A stretch of 64,000 bases of DNA, taken from Microbacterium sp. Root553 (GTDB lineage Bacteria; Actinomycetota; Actinomycetes; Actinomycetales; Microbacteriaceae). A program made the position numbers and the translations under genes. The notes beneath the pieces are model-generated. The model had not been told where the DNA came from, did not search any database, and saw nothing but the letters and a program-made list of their open reading frames with translations. Position 1 is the first letter of the stretch. Every line of letters begins with the position of its first letter. Shown here piece by piece: positions 36,071 to 45,606 of the stretch. The stretch spans positions 2,353,675-2,417,674 of the forward strand of contig NZ_LMFY01000001.1 in the NCBI RefSeq assembly GCF_001426995.1. Reading direction: 5' to 3'.

Positions 36071-37086
36071 CCCCCACCGGCCCACAGCGACCGAGCGGTC
36101 CCTTCCGCGAAGGCGATCGCGTGCAGCTGACCGGCCCGAAGGGCCGACTGAACACCGTCACGCTCCGGGAGGACGGCGAGCTGCACACCCACCAGGGCGT
36201 GCTGCGCCACCGCGACCTGATCGGCCTGCCCGACGGATCCGTCGTCGTGAACAGCTCCGGTCACGACTACCTCGCGCTTCGTCCCCTGCTGCGGGACTTC
36301 GCGATGTCGATGCCCCGGGGCGCGGCCATCGTCTACCCGAAGGACGCCGCGCAGATCGTGATGCAGGCGGACATCTTCCCCGGTGCCGTCGTGGTCGAGG
36401 CCGGCGTGGGTTCCGGTGCGCTGTCGCTGTCGCTGTTGCGGGCGATCGGACCCGCGGGGCGTCTCGTGTCCTTCGAGCGACGCGAGGACTTCGCCGACGT
36501 GGCCCGCAGCAACGTCGAGACCTTCTTCGGTGAGCGACCCGACACCTGGGACGTCGTGGTCGGAGACCTGGGGGAGGCCCTTCCCGATCAGTTCGCCGAC
36601 GGCACGGTCGATCGCGTGGTGCTCGACATGCTCGCCCCGTGGGAGTGCATGGACGTCGTCGCCGACGCGCTCACCCCTGGCGGGGTCGTGCTCTGCTACG
36701 TCGCGACCGCCACGCAGCTCTCGCGCGTCGCGGAGTACGTCCGCAGCACCGGACTGTTCACCGAGCCTGAGGCATCGGAGACGATGGTACGCGGCTGGCA
36801 CGTCGAAGGGCTCGCGGTCCGGCCCGATCACCGGATGGTCGCGCACACCGGCTTCCTCATCACCGCGCGCCGCCTCGCTCCCGGAGCCGTGGCGCCTCAG
36901 GTCAAGCGTCGAGCCTCGAAGAGCAGCTACGGCGATGCGGATGTCGAGCAGTGGACCCCCGGGGCCGTCGGCGATCGCGAGATCAACGACAAGAATCTCC
37001 GCAAGCGAGCCCGCGAAGCCGCCAAGGCCGCGCAAGGTGCGCGCCTCGCCTCCGGTTCGCGCGACGTCGAGCCCCCGACGGAATAG
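36067..37086 (+). CDS. trmI: tRNA (adenine-58-N1)-methyltransferase TrmI
   Basis: 339 residues. An N-terminal small barrel (REGDRVQLTGPKGRLNTV, GVLRHRDLIG) precedes a Rossmann SAM domain with motif I VVVEAGVGSGALSLSLLRAI, then FERREDFADVARSNVE and VVLDMLAPWE. The last 50 residues are a basic tail (KNLRKRAREAAKAAQ). It makes m1A58 in the T loop of tRNA. In many actinobacteria trmI sits directly upstream of the arc-dop-pup proteasome genes. Here the next gene is the FKBP-like lipoprotein and then pafB. Confidence 0.9.
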   Translation: MTPTGPQRPSGPFREGDRVQLTGPKGRLNTVTLREDGELHTHQGVLRHRDLIGLPDGSVVVNSSGHDYLALRPLLRDFAMSMPRGAAIVYPKDAAQIVMQADIFPGAVVVEAGVGSGALSLSLLRAIGPAGRLVSFERREDFADVARSNVETFFGERPDTWDVVVGDLGEALPDQFADGTVDRVVLDMLAPWECMDVVADALTPGGVVLCYVATATQLSRVAEYVRSTGLFTEPEASETMVRGWHVEGLAVRPDHRMVAHTGFLITARRLAPGAVAPQVKRRASKSSYGDADVEQWTPGAVGDREINDKNLRKRAREAAKAAQGARLASGSRDVEPPTE

Positions 37087-37096
37087 AGTGGAGCGC

Positions 37097-38014
37097 GTGC
37101 GTAAAACGTCCGCCGTTCTGGCCACACTCAGCCTCGCCGTCCTCGCTCTCTCAGGATGCGCTGCGGCGCCGTCCTTCGCCGGCGCGACCTGCGATCGCGA
37201 CGCGGCATCGACCGCGTCCGTCGCGGATTCGGTCACGGTCGAGGGCGACATCGGCGACGCACCCGACGTCAAGGTCTTCGCGCCGGTGAAGGCGAAGGAG
37301 TCCGGATTCGCCGATGTGGTGACGGGCGACGGGCGTGTGCTCACCTCGACGTCGCAGCCGATGGTGCTCGACATCTCGTTCTACGGTGGCGAGGACGGGA
37401 AGCAGATCTACGCGTCCGAGTACAACGGCGACGCCAGCCGTGTGCACAGCATCTCGTACTGGGCCGAGCGCTCCCCGGGACTCGAAGCGGTCCTGGAGTG
37501 CGCGACCGGCGGCAGCCGCGTCGTGGCGACGCTGACCCCCGAGGACTTCGGCCCGAACAACGTCGAGGCCTTCGGGCTCGCCGACGACGAGAACGTCGTC
37601 GCGGTCATCGATGTCCTCGATGTGTACCGGGCCCGTGCCGAGGGTGCATCGCAGTTCAACGACGCCCGTGGCATGCCGACGGTGGTGCGTGCACCCGACG
37701 GCACCCCCGGCGTGATCATCCCGGACAGCGCCGCACCGACGTCCGCCCAGAAGCAGACGCTCATCAAGGGCGACGGCGAGAAGGTCGAGAAGGGCTCGAC
37801 GATCGTGACCAACATCATGGCCGTGGGCTGGGACGATAAGACCGTCTCCACCACCACCTGGGGGGCCGAGCCGAACATCGGTCTCGCCGCCAAAGAGCTC
37901 GTCGGTGCGACGGTCGGATCGCAGGTGCTGGTCGTCGCGCCCGCCGCCGACGGCAACCCCGCCACCGCCATCGTCGTCGACATCCTCGGTATCGTCCCCG
38001 TCCCGGCTCCATGA
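37097..38014 (+). CDS. FKBP-type peptidyl-prolyl isomerase-like lipoprotein
   Basis: About 305 residues from GTG 37097 (GGAG 5 bp upstream; GTG 37088 is an alternative). A lipoprotein signal is clear: VRKTSAVLATLSLAVLALSG followed by Cys, lipobox LSGC. Two FKBP-like modules are suggested: a weak one at about 45-165 and a second near the end (QTLIKGDGEKVEKGSTIVTN and LVGATVGSQVLVVAPA). It is predicted to be anchored outside the membrane as a folding catalyst. The gene commonly lies between pafA and pafB in Micrococcales, and its stop overlaps pafB here. Confidence 0.78.
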   Translation: MRKTSAVLATLSLAVLALSGCAAAPSFAGATCDRDAASTASVADSVTVEGDIGDAPDVKVFAPVKAKESGFADVVTGDGRVLTSTSQPMVLDISFYGGEDGKQIYASEYNGDASRVHSISYWAERSPGLEAVLECATGGSRVVATLTPEDFGPNNVEAFGLADDENVVAVIDVLDVYRARAEGASQFNDARGMPTVVRAPDGTPGVIIPDSAAPTSAQKQTLIKGDGEKVEKGSTIVTNIMAVGWDDKTVSTTTWGAEPNIGLAAKELVGATVGSQVLVVAPAADGNPATAIVVDILGIVPVPAP

Positions 38015-39009
38015 TGGCTGCCCGTATCCCTGCGGAGGAGCGCCTGACGAACCTCGTCGTGGCGCTCATGGCCACGGAGATCGGGCTCACCAAGCAGCAG
38101 ATCCTCGACAACGTCTCGGGGTATCGACAGCGTGCCCATGCGGGCGTGCGCGCCGATGCGCTCGAGAAGATGTTCGAACGGGACAAGGACGAGCTCCGGA
38201 CCCTCGGCGTGCCCGTCGAGACGATCGGCGACCAGGCCGATCCCCACGATCTCCGGGAAGCCCGCTACCGCATTCCGCAGGCGGAATACGATCTGCCCGG
38301 CGACATCGAGTTCACACCGGCCGAGCTCGCCGTGCTGCAGCTCGCCGGCAGTGTGTGGAGTGCGGAGTCGGCGTCGGGCGATGCGAAGGCCGGCGTCCGC
38401 AAGATCCGGGCGCTCGGCATCGACGGCGATGAGCCGATCATCGGGTTCGCGCCGCGCATCACCGCCCGGGATGCCGCGTTCGCCCCGTTGCAGGACGCGA
38501 TCGAGAAGAGCCGCGTCGTGACGTTCGACTACCTGAAGCCCGGTGAGGATGCGTCGCGCCGACGCAGCATCCGTCCGCTCGCTCTCGTCGACTACGAGGC
38601 GCGCTGGCACGTGTTCGGCGTCGATGTGGACATCGAGGAGGACCGGATGTTCCTGCTGAGCAGGATCGTCGGAGACGTGAGGATCACCGCCACGACCTTC
38701 GATGCGGCACTCCGCGAAGGCGCGGGGGAGCGGGCCCTGCGGGGACTCCAGGACGTCGCCGCGCAGAACTCCGCGCTGCTCGAGGTCACACCGGGAACCG
38801 AGGCGTCCCTGCGTCTCGGACGCCGGGCCCGGCCCGCCCCCACGCAGGGGATCCTCGTGCCGTTCGTCGACCTGCACATCCTCGCCGACGAGATCGCGTC
38901 GTACGGCCCCGAGGTGCGCGTGGTCGAGCCGGCCGCCCTCAGGGATGCCGTCGTCCACCGGCTGCGTGCCGTGGTCGACACGAACGCGGAGATCGGAGCG
39001 ACGCGATGA
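38011..39009 (+). CDS. pafB: PafB, WYL-domain transcriptional activator of the DNA damage response
   Basis: 332 residues. The N-terminal winged helix (EERLTNLVVALMATEIGLTKQQIL) is followed by a WYL domain starting near RDAAFAPLQDAIEKSRVVTFDYL and a WCX-like C-terminus. PafB and PafC form a heterodimer that activates RecA-independent DNA damage genes in mycobacteria by sigma adaptation. Despite the name, they are not needed for pupylation. The ATG overlaps the lipoprotein stop and the stop overlaps pafC, so all three are coupled. Confidence 0.87.
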   Translation: MMAARIPAEERLTNLVVALMATEIGLTKQQILDNVSGYRQRAHAGVRADALEKMFERDKDELRTLGVPVETIGDQADPHDLREARYRIPQAEYDLPGDIEFTPAELAVLQLAGSVWSAESASGDAKAGVRKIRALGIDGDEPIIGFAPRITARDAAFAPLQDAIEKSRVVTFDYLKPGEDASRRRSIRPLALVDYEARWHVFGVDVDIEEDRMFLLSRIVGDVRITATTFDAALREGAGERALRGLQDVAAQNSALLEVTPGTEASLRLGRRARPAPTQGILVPFVDLHILADEIASYGPEVRVVEPAALRDAVVHRLRAVVDTNAEIGATR

Positions 39010-39995
39010 GCGCACAGCCGAAGCCGCTGCTCGCCTCCGACAGGGTCCGGCTCTACCTGACTCTCGTCCCGTACCTGCTCGAGCACGGACAGGTGTCCCT
39101 CGCCGAGGCCGCCGAGGAGTTCGGCGTGACGCCCGCCGAGATGCGCCAGATGGTCGAGAAGCTGACCGTGATCGGGCTGCCCGGCGATTCAGGTTTCTGG
39201 CAGCAGCCGCAGGAGATGTTCGACATCAATTGGGACCTCCTGGACGAGGAGGACGTCATCGAGATCACGAACGACGTCGCCCTCCGCCGCGTTCCGCGGT
39301 TCACCGCTCGCGAGGCCGCCGCTCTCCTCGCCGGACTGCAGATGGTCGCCGCCGTGCCCGCCGTGTCCGACTCCGGCCTGGTCTCCGGGCTCATCTCGAA
39401 GCTGTCCCGCGGTGCGGCCGACGCGCCTGCCGAGGTCGTGGTCGCGCCCAGCGCGGTCGACGAGGTCCGTCAGGTGGTCTCCCGAGGCGTCCAGAAAGGC
39501 GTCGCCGTCTCCTTCACCTATCAGGCGCCGGATGCCGCGCCCACGACACGCACGGTCGATCCCGTGCAGGTGATCATCACGAACGCGCAGTGGTATCTGC
39601 AGGGGTGGTGCCACACCCGGGAGGCCATGCGCACCTTCCATCTCGATCGCGTGAGCGATGCGCGACTCACCGAGATCCCGATCACTCACGCGGGGGAGCA
39701 CGTCCCCGAGGCGTTCTCTGCCGTCGACGACGAGGGCGAGGTGCGCGTGCGCGTGCCCGAGCGCGTCGCGCCGCTCCTGGGTGACTTCCTCACGGCAGAC
39801 AACGTCGAGATCCGCGACGGAATCGTCACCGCGCGGCTCCACCTCGCCGACCCTCGCGGGATCAAGAGACTCGCCGCGCGGTTCGGCGGGGCGCTCGAAG
39901 TGGTGGACCCGGGGATCGCCCGCACGGCCGCTCGGGAATGGGCGGAAGCGGGACTCGCGCTGTATCGCCACCCGGACGGCGACAACGCCGGTTAG
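39006..39995 (+). CDS. pafC: PafC, WYL-domain partner of PafB
   Basis: 329 residues. A helix-turn-helix (LLEHGQVSLAEAAEEFGVTPAEM, about 25-48) is followed by a WYL domain (VQKGVAVSFTYQAPDAAPTT, QVIITNAQWYLQGWCHTREA) and a WCX-like end. It pairs with PafB, which it overlaps by 4 bp. The WYL domain is thought to sense DNA damage through single-stranded DNA binding. tatA follows 27 bp later, the usual order in this group. Confidence 0.87.
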   Translation: MSAQPKPLLASDRVRLYLTLVPYLLEHGQVSLAEAAEEFGVTPAEMRQMVEKLTVIGLPGDSGFWQQPQEMFDINWDLLDEEDVIEITNDVALRRVPRFTAREAAALLAGLQMVAAVPAVSDSGLVSGLISKLSRGAADAPAEVVVAPSAVDEVRQVVSRGVQKGVAVSFTYQAPDAAPTTRTVDPVQVIITNAQWYLQGWCHTREAMRTFHLDRVSDARLTEIPITHAGEHVPEAFSAVDDEGEVRVRVPERVAPLLGDFLTADNVEIRDGIVTARLHLADPRGIKRLAARFGGALEVVDPGIARTAAREWAEAGLALYRHPDGDNAG

Positions 39996-40022
39996 ACTGG
40001 CACGAAACGACGAAGGAGAATC

Positions 40023-40280
40023 ATGGGCGCTTTCGGTTGGCCACATCTGCTGATCATCCTCGCCGTCATCCTGCTGCTCTTCGGTGCTGCGAAGCTGCCG
40101 GCGCTGGCGAAGAGCCTCGGACAGTCCGCCCGGGTGTTCAAGGGCGAGATGAAGGCGATGAAGAACGAGGACGCGACGGACGCCGCGGAACCGGTCGCAC
40201 CGACGCCTGCGGCCACCGTCGCAGACACCACGGTCACGGCTCGCGACACCGATCCGGGTCAGCCTCCTCGATCCGCATAG
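40023..40280 (+). CDS. tatA: Sec-independent protein translocase TatA
   Basis: 85 residues. A single N-terminal membrane helix (WPHLLIILAVILLLFGAAKLP) carries the FG-x-x-KLP hinge, followed by an amphipathic helix (LAKSLGQSARVFKGEMKAM) and a disordered threonine/alanine-rich tail. AAGGAG lies upstream of the ATG. TatA forms the protein-conducting assembly for folded twin-arginine substrates with TatC, encoded 3 bp downstream. Confidence 0.93.
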   Translation: MGAFGWPHLLIILAVILLLFGAAKLPALAKSLGQSARVFKGEMKAMKNEDATDAAEPVAPTPAATVADTTVTARDTDPGQPPRSA

Positions 40281-40283
40281 GTC

Positions 40284-41093
40284 GTGTCCGCTCTCGATTC
40301 CGCCGACCAGGAGGCCCCCGGTCGCGACAGGCGGATGTCTCTCGGCGCGCATCTGGTCGAACTGCGCAAGAGACTGTTCATCGCGGCAGGCGCGCTCGTC
40401 GTCGGCATGATCGTCGCCTTCATCGTGACCGAGCCGATCATCGAGCTGCTCTCCGTGCCCATCCGGACCATCGCCGCCGAGGCGGGCCGGGAGTACACGG
40501 GACTGAACTTCACCACCGTGACGAGTGGCTTCGACCTCCGCATGCGCATCGCCTTCGCGATCGGTCTCCTGATCTCCGCGCCCGTCTGGCTGTGGCAGGT
40601 CTGGGCATTCGTGATGCCCGGCCTCACGAAGAAGGAGACCCAGTACACCTGGGGCTTTCTCGGCGCCGCCGTCCCGCTGTTCTTCGGCGGATGCACGGTC
40701 GCGTTCTTCGTGCTCCCGCACGTGATCGAGATCATGGCCGGCTTCGTGCCGAAGGGGATGGCCCAGTTCTTCGACTACGCGATCTACTACGACTTCGTCT
40801 TCAAGTTCCTGCTTGTGCTCGGCATCGCATTCGTCCTCCCCGTGTTCCTCGTCGCGCTCAACCTCGCCGGCATCGTGTCGGGCCGCGACATCCTCAAGGG
40901 CTGGCGTGTCGCGATCCTGGTCTGCACGGTGTTCGCCGCGGTGACCACGCCTCCCGCGGATGTGTTCTCGATGCTGCTGCTGATGGGGTCGATGATCGTG
41001 CTCTACTTCGCCGCGACGCTGATCTCGATGCTGTTCGATCGTCGCAAACGCAAGCGCGATGAGGCCGCAGGCATCACGCCAGTGACCGCATGA
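40284..41093 (+). CDS. tatC: Sec-independent protein translocase TatC
   Basis: 269 residues from GTG 40284. Six membrane segments, with the family segments SLGAHLVELRKRLFIAAGAL, GFDLRMRIAFAIGLLISAPV and LPVFLVALNLAGIVSGRDIL. The conserved N-terminal glutamate before KRL/RKRL that reads the twin-arginine signal is present (HLVELRKRL). The C-terminal tail is basic. It is the receptor of the Tat pathway. Its stop overlaps the helY start by 4 bp. Confidence 0.93.
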   Translation: MSALDSADQEAPGRDRRMSLGAHLVELRKRLFIAAGALVVGMIVAFIVTEPIIELLSVPIRTIAAEAGREYTGLNFTTVTSGFDLRMRIAFAIGLLISAPVWLWQVWAFVMPGLTKKETQYTWGFLGAAVPLFFGGCTVAFFVLPHVIEIMAGFVPKGMAQFFDYAIYYDFVFKFLLVLGIAFVLPVFLVALNLAGIVSGRDILKGWRVAILVCTVFAAVTTPPADVFSMLLLMGSMIVLYFAATLISMLFDRRKRKRDEAAGITPVTA

Positions 41094-43567
41094 GCTCTCC
41101 GTCGGAGCGATACGCGGCCGCGCGGCAGGCATCCGGCCACCCGGCGACGGTGGCGTTCGCCGCCCGGCAGCGGTTCGACCTCGACCCGTTCCAGATCGAG
41201 GGCTGCCATGCGCTCGAAGACGGCAGCAGTGTGCTCGTCGCCGCGCCGACGGGCGCCGGGAAGACGATCGTCGGCGAGTTCGCGATCCACCTCGCCATGC
41301 AGACGCCGCGCGACAAGGCGTTCTACACGACGCCGATGAAGGCGCTCTCGAATCAGAAGTTCCGCGAGCTCGTCGAGGTGTACGGCGCAGACGACGTCGG
41401 TCTGCTCACCGGTGACACCAACATCAACGGCAACGCGCGGATCGTCGTGATGACGACCGAGGTGCTGCGCAACATGATCTACGCGGATTCCGCCGCGCTG
41501 CGCGACCTGCGCTACGTCGTCATGGACGAAGTCCACTACCTCGCCGACCGGTTCCGAGGGGCGGTGTGGGAAGAGGTGATCATCCATCTTCCGGCGCACG
41601 TGCGCCTCGTGTCCCTGAGTGCCACCGTCTCGAATGCCGAGGAGTTCGGCGACTGGCTCGACACCGTGCGCGGCGACACCGAGGTCGTGGTCTCCGAGAT
41701 CCGCCCCGTGCCCTTGGAGCAGCACGTCCTCGTGCGCGACGACCTGCTGCCGCTGTTCGACGACCGCGCGGGCATCGCCACCGCACAGGTGAATCAGGAG
41801 CTGATGCGCATCCGCTCGTTCACCGGTTCGAACTACGACAGCAATCGCGACGCGCAGTCGTACCGCAGCAATCGGCACGCAGGCAGGCAGGCGCAGCGCC
41901 CTCCACGCGGCGGGCGCCGTCCCGTGCGTGCGGCGAACGTGCGACGCATCGAGCGGATGGATCGACCCGACGTCATCCGTCTGCTCGAGCGCTCCAACCT
42001 CCTCCCCGCGATCTTCTTCATCTTCAGCCGCGTCGGCTGCGATGCGGCCGTGCAGCAGGTGCGTCGATCGGGGGTGCGCCTGACGACCGCTGAGGAGCGC
42101 GTCGAGATCCGTGCCATCGTCGAAGAGCGCACACGGTCACTGCAGGACGAAGACCTCGGAGTGCTCGGGTACTGGGAGTGGCTGGACAACCTCGAACGTG
42201 GCGTCGCCTCGCATCATGCCGGTCTGCTCCCTGCCTTCAAGGAGGTCGTCGAAGACCTCTTCAAGCGCAAGCTCGTGAAGGTCGTCTTCGCGACGGAGAC
42301 CCTCGCGCTCGGCATCAACATGCCGGCACGCACCGTCGTCCTCGAGAAGATGGAGAAGTTCAACGGCGAAGCGCGCGTGGCCATCACCTCGGGGGAGTAC
42401 ACGCAGCTGACCGGCCGCGCCGGCAGACGCGGCATCGATGTCGAAGGTCATGCGGTGGTGCAGTGGACCGAGGGGATGGATCCGCAGGCGGTCGCGGCGC
42501 TCGCCTCGCGCCGCACGTATCCGCTCAACTCCAGCTTCCGACCGACCTACAACATGGCCGTCAACCTGATCGACCTGTTCGGCAAGGCGCGCGCGCGCCA
42601 GATCCTGGAGTCCTCGTTCGCACAGTTCCAGGCCGATCGTGCGGTCGTCGGGCTCGCCCGACAGGTCCGTGAGGCCGAGGAGTCGCTCGAGGGATACCGG
42701 GCGGCGATGGTCTGCGACCACGGCGACTTCCTCGACTACGCGTCGATCCGTCGTGAGCTCAGCGACCTCGAGAAGAAGAACCGCCAGGACGCGAATGCGC
42801 CGCGGGCATCGCGCGACAAGCGCATGAAGCAGATCCAGAGCCTCCGGAACAGGATGCAGCGCCACGGCTGCCACCGGTGCCCCGATCGCGAAGCGCACGC
42901 GCGTTGGGCCGAACGGTACTGGAAGCTCAAGCGCCAGACCGATCGCACGCGCCGCCAGATCGAGACGAGGACGGGGACGGTCGCGCGGGTCTTCGACCGC
43001 GTCGTCGAGGTCCTCGAGACCCTGGACTACCTCCAGCGAGACGAGGACGACGTGACGACGCTCACGGATGCCGGACGCACGATGCGCCGCATCTACGGGG
43101 AGCGCGACCTGCTCGTGGCGGAGTCGCTCCGCCAGGGCCTGTGGAACACGCTGGATGCGCCGTCACTCGCCGCCATGGCCTGCTGTCTCGTATACGAGCC
43201 GCGGCGCGACGAGGCGAACGCGGGGGAGCGGGACCTGCCCCGGGGGGCCTTCCGCACCGCCTACGAGAAGACCACCACGCTCTGGGCGGAACTCGACGAC
43301 CTCGAGAAGGACCACCACCTCCCCGGATCCGAGCCTCTTGCTGCCGGGCTCGCCGGTGCGATGCACTCCTGGGCCCGCGGCGGGATGCTCGACCGCGTCC
43401 TCGTCGATGCGGACATGGCCGCCGGTGACTTCGTGCGCTGGGCCAAGCAGACCATCGATCTGCTCGACCAGCTCTCGATCGTGGCTGAGGACGGCACGTT
43501 GGCGCGTACCGCTCGAACCGCGCTCGACGGAGTCCGCAGGGGCATCGTCGCGTACTCCTCGATGTGA
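41090..43567 (+). CDS. helY: HelY-like DEAD/DEAH RNA helicase (Ski2/Mtr4 family)
   Basis: 825 residues. Motif I is VAAPTGAGKTIVGEF, motif II is VVMDEVHYLADRFRG, motif III is SLSATVSNAEEFGDW, and motif VI is QLTGRAGRRGIDVEG. The middle insert is arginine-rich (about 245-285), and a C-terminal DSHCT-like helical domain includes a CxxC (HGCHRCPDREAH). HelY is the actinobacterial Ski2-like helicase, and its position after tatC is conserved. A role in RNA processing is expected from the family. Confidence 0.87.
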   Translation: MSSPSERYAAARQASGHPATVAFAARQRFDLDPFQIEGCHALEDGSSVLVAAPTGAGKTIVGEFAIHLAMQTPRDKAFYTTPMKALSNQKFRELVEVYGADDVGLLTGDTNINGNARIVVMTTEVLRNMIYADSAALRDLRYVVMDEVHYLADRFRGAVWEEVIIHLPAHVRLVSLSATVSNAEEFGDWLDTVRGDTEVVVSEIRPVPLEQHVLVRDDLLPLFDDRAGIATAQVNQELMRIRSFTGSNYDSNRDAQSYRSNRHAGRQAQRPPRGGRRPVRAANVRRIERMDRPDVIRLLERSNLLPAIFFIFSRVGCDAAVQQVRRSGVRLTTAEERVEIRAIVEERTRSLQDEDLGVLGYWEWLDNLERGVASHHAGLLPAFKEVVEDLFKRKLVKVVFATETLALGINMPARTVVLEKMEKFNGEARVAITSGEYTQLTGRAGRRGIDVEGHAVVQWTEGMDPQAVAALASRRTYPLNSSFRPTYNMAVNLIDLFGKARARQILESSFAQFQADRAVVGLARQVREAEESLEGYRAAMVCDHGDFLDYASIRRELSDLEKKNRQDANAPRASRDKRMKQIQSLRNRMQRHGCHRCPDREAHARWAERYWKLKRQTDRTRRQIETRTGTVARVFDRVVEVLETLDYLQRDEDDVTTLTDAGRTMRRIYGERDLLVAESLRQGLWNTLDAPSLAAMACCLVYEPRRDEANAGERDLPRGAFRTAYEKTTTLWAELDDLEKDHHLPGSEPLAAGLAGAMHSWARGGMLDRVLVDADMAAGDFVRWAKQTIDLLDQLSIVAEDGTLARTARTALDGVRRGIVAYSSM

Positions 43568-43578
43568 GAACTGGATAG

Positions 43579-45102
43579 ATGACCGATCTCCCCGCGCGAC
43601 AGCGCCCTCTGTTGCCCCTGTCTCTCGCGCTTCCCGCGGCCGCGGCAGCAGCGCTCCTGATGGATCTCTCGTATCCGGACGTCGCGGTGTGGGCACTCGC
43701 ATTCCCCGCCACGGCGCTGCTTCTCGTCGCCCTCATCGGTCGTCGGGCCGGGGGAGCGCTGCTCGTCGGCGCCGTGTACGGCATCCTCTTCTTCGCCCTG
43801 CTCGTGTCATGGACCTCGCGCTATCTCGGTCCGATCCCGTGGGGTGCGCTGAGCGTGCTCGAGGGGATGCTGACCGCGCTGGCGCTCATCCTGATCACGC
43901 TGGCCTACCGCTGGATACCGCGGGTGTCATCCCACCCTGCGGTGCGGTTGCTGATGCTCCCCGCGGTCGTGGCGGCCCTGTGGGTCGGTCGTGAGCTGTT
44001 CGTCGGCACCTGGCCCTACGGTGGGTTCCCGTGGGCGCGTCTGGGGATGAGTCAGGCCGAGAGTCCGCTGGCGCCGGTCACATCGTGGGTCGGAGTGAGC
44101 GGTCTCGGCTTCCTGATGGTGTTCCTGGTCGCGGTGCTCATCGAGACCGTGCGCCTACGGGTGTGGAAGCGCCCGACCGCTCTCATCGCCCCGGTGATCG
44201 TCACGGTCGTGCTGCTTCTCACGCCGCTCTTCCCGACCACGGACAGCGGGACGATGCGCATCGCCGCCGTGCAGGGGAACGGGCCCAGCGGGTACTTCGA
44301 TCAGCGCGAGCCGTACTCGATCGTCCAGGCGCAGACGGATGCGACGGAACCGCTGTACGGCGAGGACGTCGATCTCCTGGTCTGGCCGGAGGGCTCGCTG
44401 GACCTCGATCCGTTCCGCTCCGACACGCTCGCGCGGCGGATGTCCCTCGTCGCCACACGGATCGGCGCCCCGTTGCTCGCCAACGCCCCCACCGAGCGGA
44501 AGGGCCTGTACTACAACACCTCGATGCTGTGGCAGCAGGACGGCACCGCCGAGCAGATCCACGACAAGCGCCATCCGGTGCCCTTCGGCGAGTATGTGCC
44601 GGACCGTCCGGTCTTCAACGCCCTCGCCCCCGATCTGATCGGTCTCATCCAACGGGACTACACGCCAGGATCCAACTCTCCGGTGATCGACGTCGACGGC
44701 GTGGCCGTCGGCCTCGCGATCTGCTTCGACGTCATCTACGACGACGTGATCTACGACGGCCTCGCGCAGGGTGCCGAAGTACTGGTCCTGCAGACGAACA
44801 ACGCGGACTTCCGCGGTACGGACGAGAATCTTCAGCAGCTGGCGTTCGCGCGCATGCGTGCGATGGAGACGGGGCGCAGCGTCGTGAACATCTCGACGGT
44901 GGGCACCAGTCAGGTGATCCGCCCGGACGGCTCGACGGTGTCGAGCCTGGATGCAGGAAAGGCCGGAGCGCTGCTCGAGGATGTCGAGCTGCGTTCCGGC
45001 CTGACCGCTGGCGTGGTCCTGGGACCGTGGATCCAGCAGCTGCTGCTGTGGGGCGGGATCGGCGTGCTGCTGTTCGGGTGGCTGCGCGCCCGGCGACCTT
45101 AG
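43579..45102 (+). CDS. lnt: Apolipoprotein N-acyltransferase
   Basis: 507 residues. An N-terminal membrane domain of about six segments is followed by a nitrilase-fold domain with the E-K-C triad: LLVWPEGSLDLDP (Glu), DKRHPVPFGEYVP (Lys) and GLAICFDVIYDD (Cys). A final membrane helix closes the protein. It adds the third acyl chain to the N-terminal cysteine of lipoproteins, such as the FKBP-like lipoprotein upstream. The stop overlaps the convergent rbpA stop by 4 bp. Confidence 0.9.
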   Translation: MTDLPARQRPLLPLSLALPAAAAAALLMDLSYPDVAVWALAFPATALLLVALIGRRAGGALLVGAVYGILFFALLVSWTSRYLGPIPWGALSVLEGMLTALALILITLAYRWIPRVSSHPAVRLLMLPAVVAALWVGRELFVGTWPYGGFPWARLGMSQAESPLAPVTSWVGVSGLGFLMVFLVAVLIETVRLRVWKRPTALIAPVIVTVVLLLTPLFPTTDSGTMRIAAVQGNGPSGYFDQREPYSIVQAQTDATEPLYGEDVDLLVWPEGSLDLDPFRSDTLARRMSLVATRIGAPLLANAPTERKGLYYNTSMLWQQDGTAEQIHDKRHPVPFGEYVPDRPVFNALAPDLIGLIQRDYTPGSNSPVIDVDGVAVGLAICFDVIYDDVIYDGLAQGAEVLVLQTNNADFRGTDENLQQLAFARMRAMETGRSVVNISTVGTSQVIRPDGSTVSSLDAGKAGALLEDVELRSGLTAGVVLGPWIQQLLLWGGIGVLLFGWLRARRP

Positions 45103-45482
45103 GCGCCGATCTTCTCGCGGGTCGGGTCTTCTCCGGCGCCGCGGCGGGCGCGGATGAAGGCGAGGCGCTCCTCGAGGAGCTCCTCGAGCTCGGCACGGCT
45201 GCGACGCTCCAGCAGCATGTCCCAGTGCGTGCGCGCGGCCTTCTCGTCGGTGGCGTCGAGCGTGACGGCCTTGCCGTCGATGCTCAGGCGTGCCTCTGCT
45301 CCACAGGCGCGGCACTCCCAGGTCTGCGGCGGCTCCGCGTCCGCCGAGAACATGAGGTTCGTGACATGGGCGCAGGTGTCACAGATGTAGGTGGTTTCAC
45401 GGCGCTCCATGAAGACGACGCCCTCTTCGCTCTGTAGGCTCTGGGCGCCGAGTCGGATGCCGCGTAGGCTGCGATCTGCCAT
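45099..45482 (-). CDS. rbpA: RNA polymerase-binding protein RbpA
   Basis: 127 residues. The N-terminal tail and core (SLRGIRLGAQSLQSEEGV, YICDTCAH, WECRACG with Cys34/37/57/60) and the sigma-interacting C-terminal helix (THWDMLLERRSRAELEELL) are all recognisable. RbpA binds the RNA polymerase beta' side and group 1/2 sigma factors to help open promoters, and is restricted to actinobacteria. The upstream gap holds a good -10-like TATACC on the minus strand. Confidence 0.93.
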   Translation of the reverse strand: MADRSLRGIRLGAQSLQSEEGVVFMERRETTYICDTCAHVTNLMFSADAEPPQTWECRACGAEARLSIDGKAVTLDATDEKAARTHWDMLLERRSRAELEELLEERLAFIRARRGAGEDPTREKIGA

Positions 45483-45606
45483 TGTGTGGTCCTCTCGTCG
45501 TGTCAGGTATAACGCTCCAGCCTGTGCGCTTCATCCACAGGAGCGCGTTCTCGGCGCTATTCACAGCGGAGTCCCAGCGCCGAAGGCGGGCCACGGCGTG
45601 GCGCGC

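Noticed and set aside
39189..41132. 647-codon antisense frame over pafC, tatA and tatC
   Set aside because: Overlaps three well-identified genes and has no recognisable domain.
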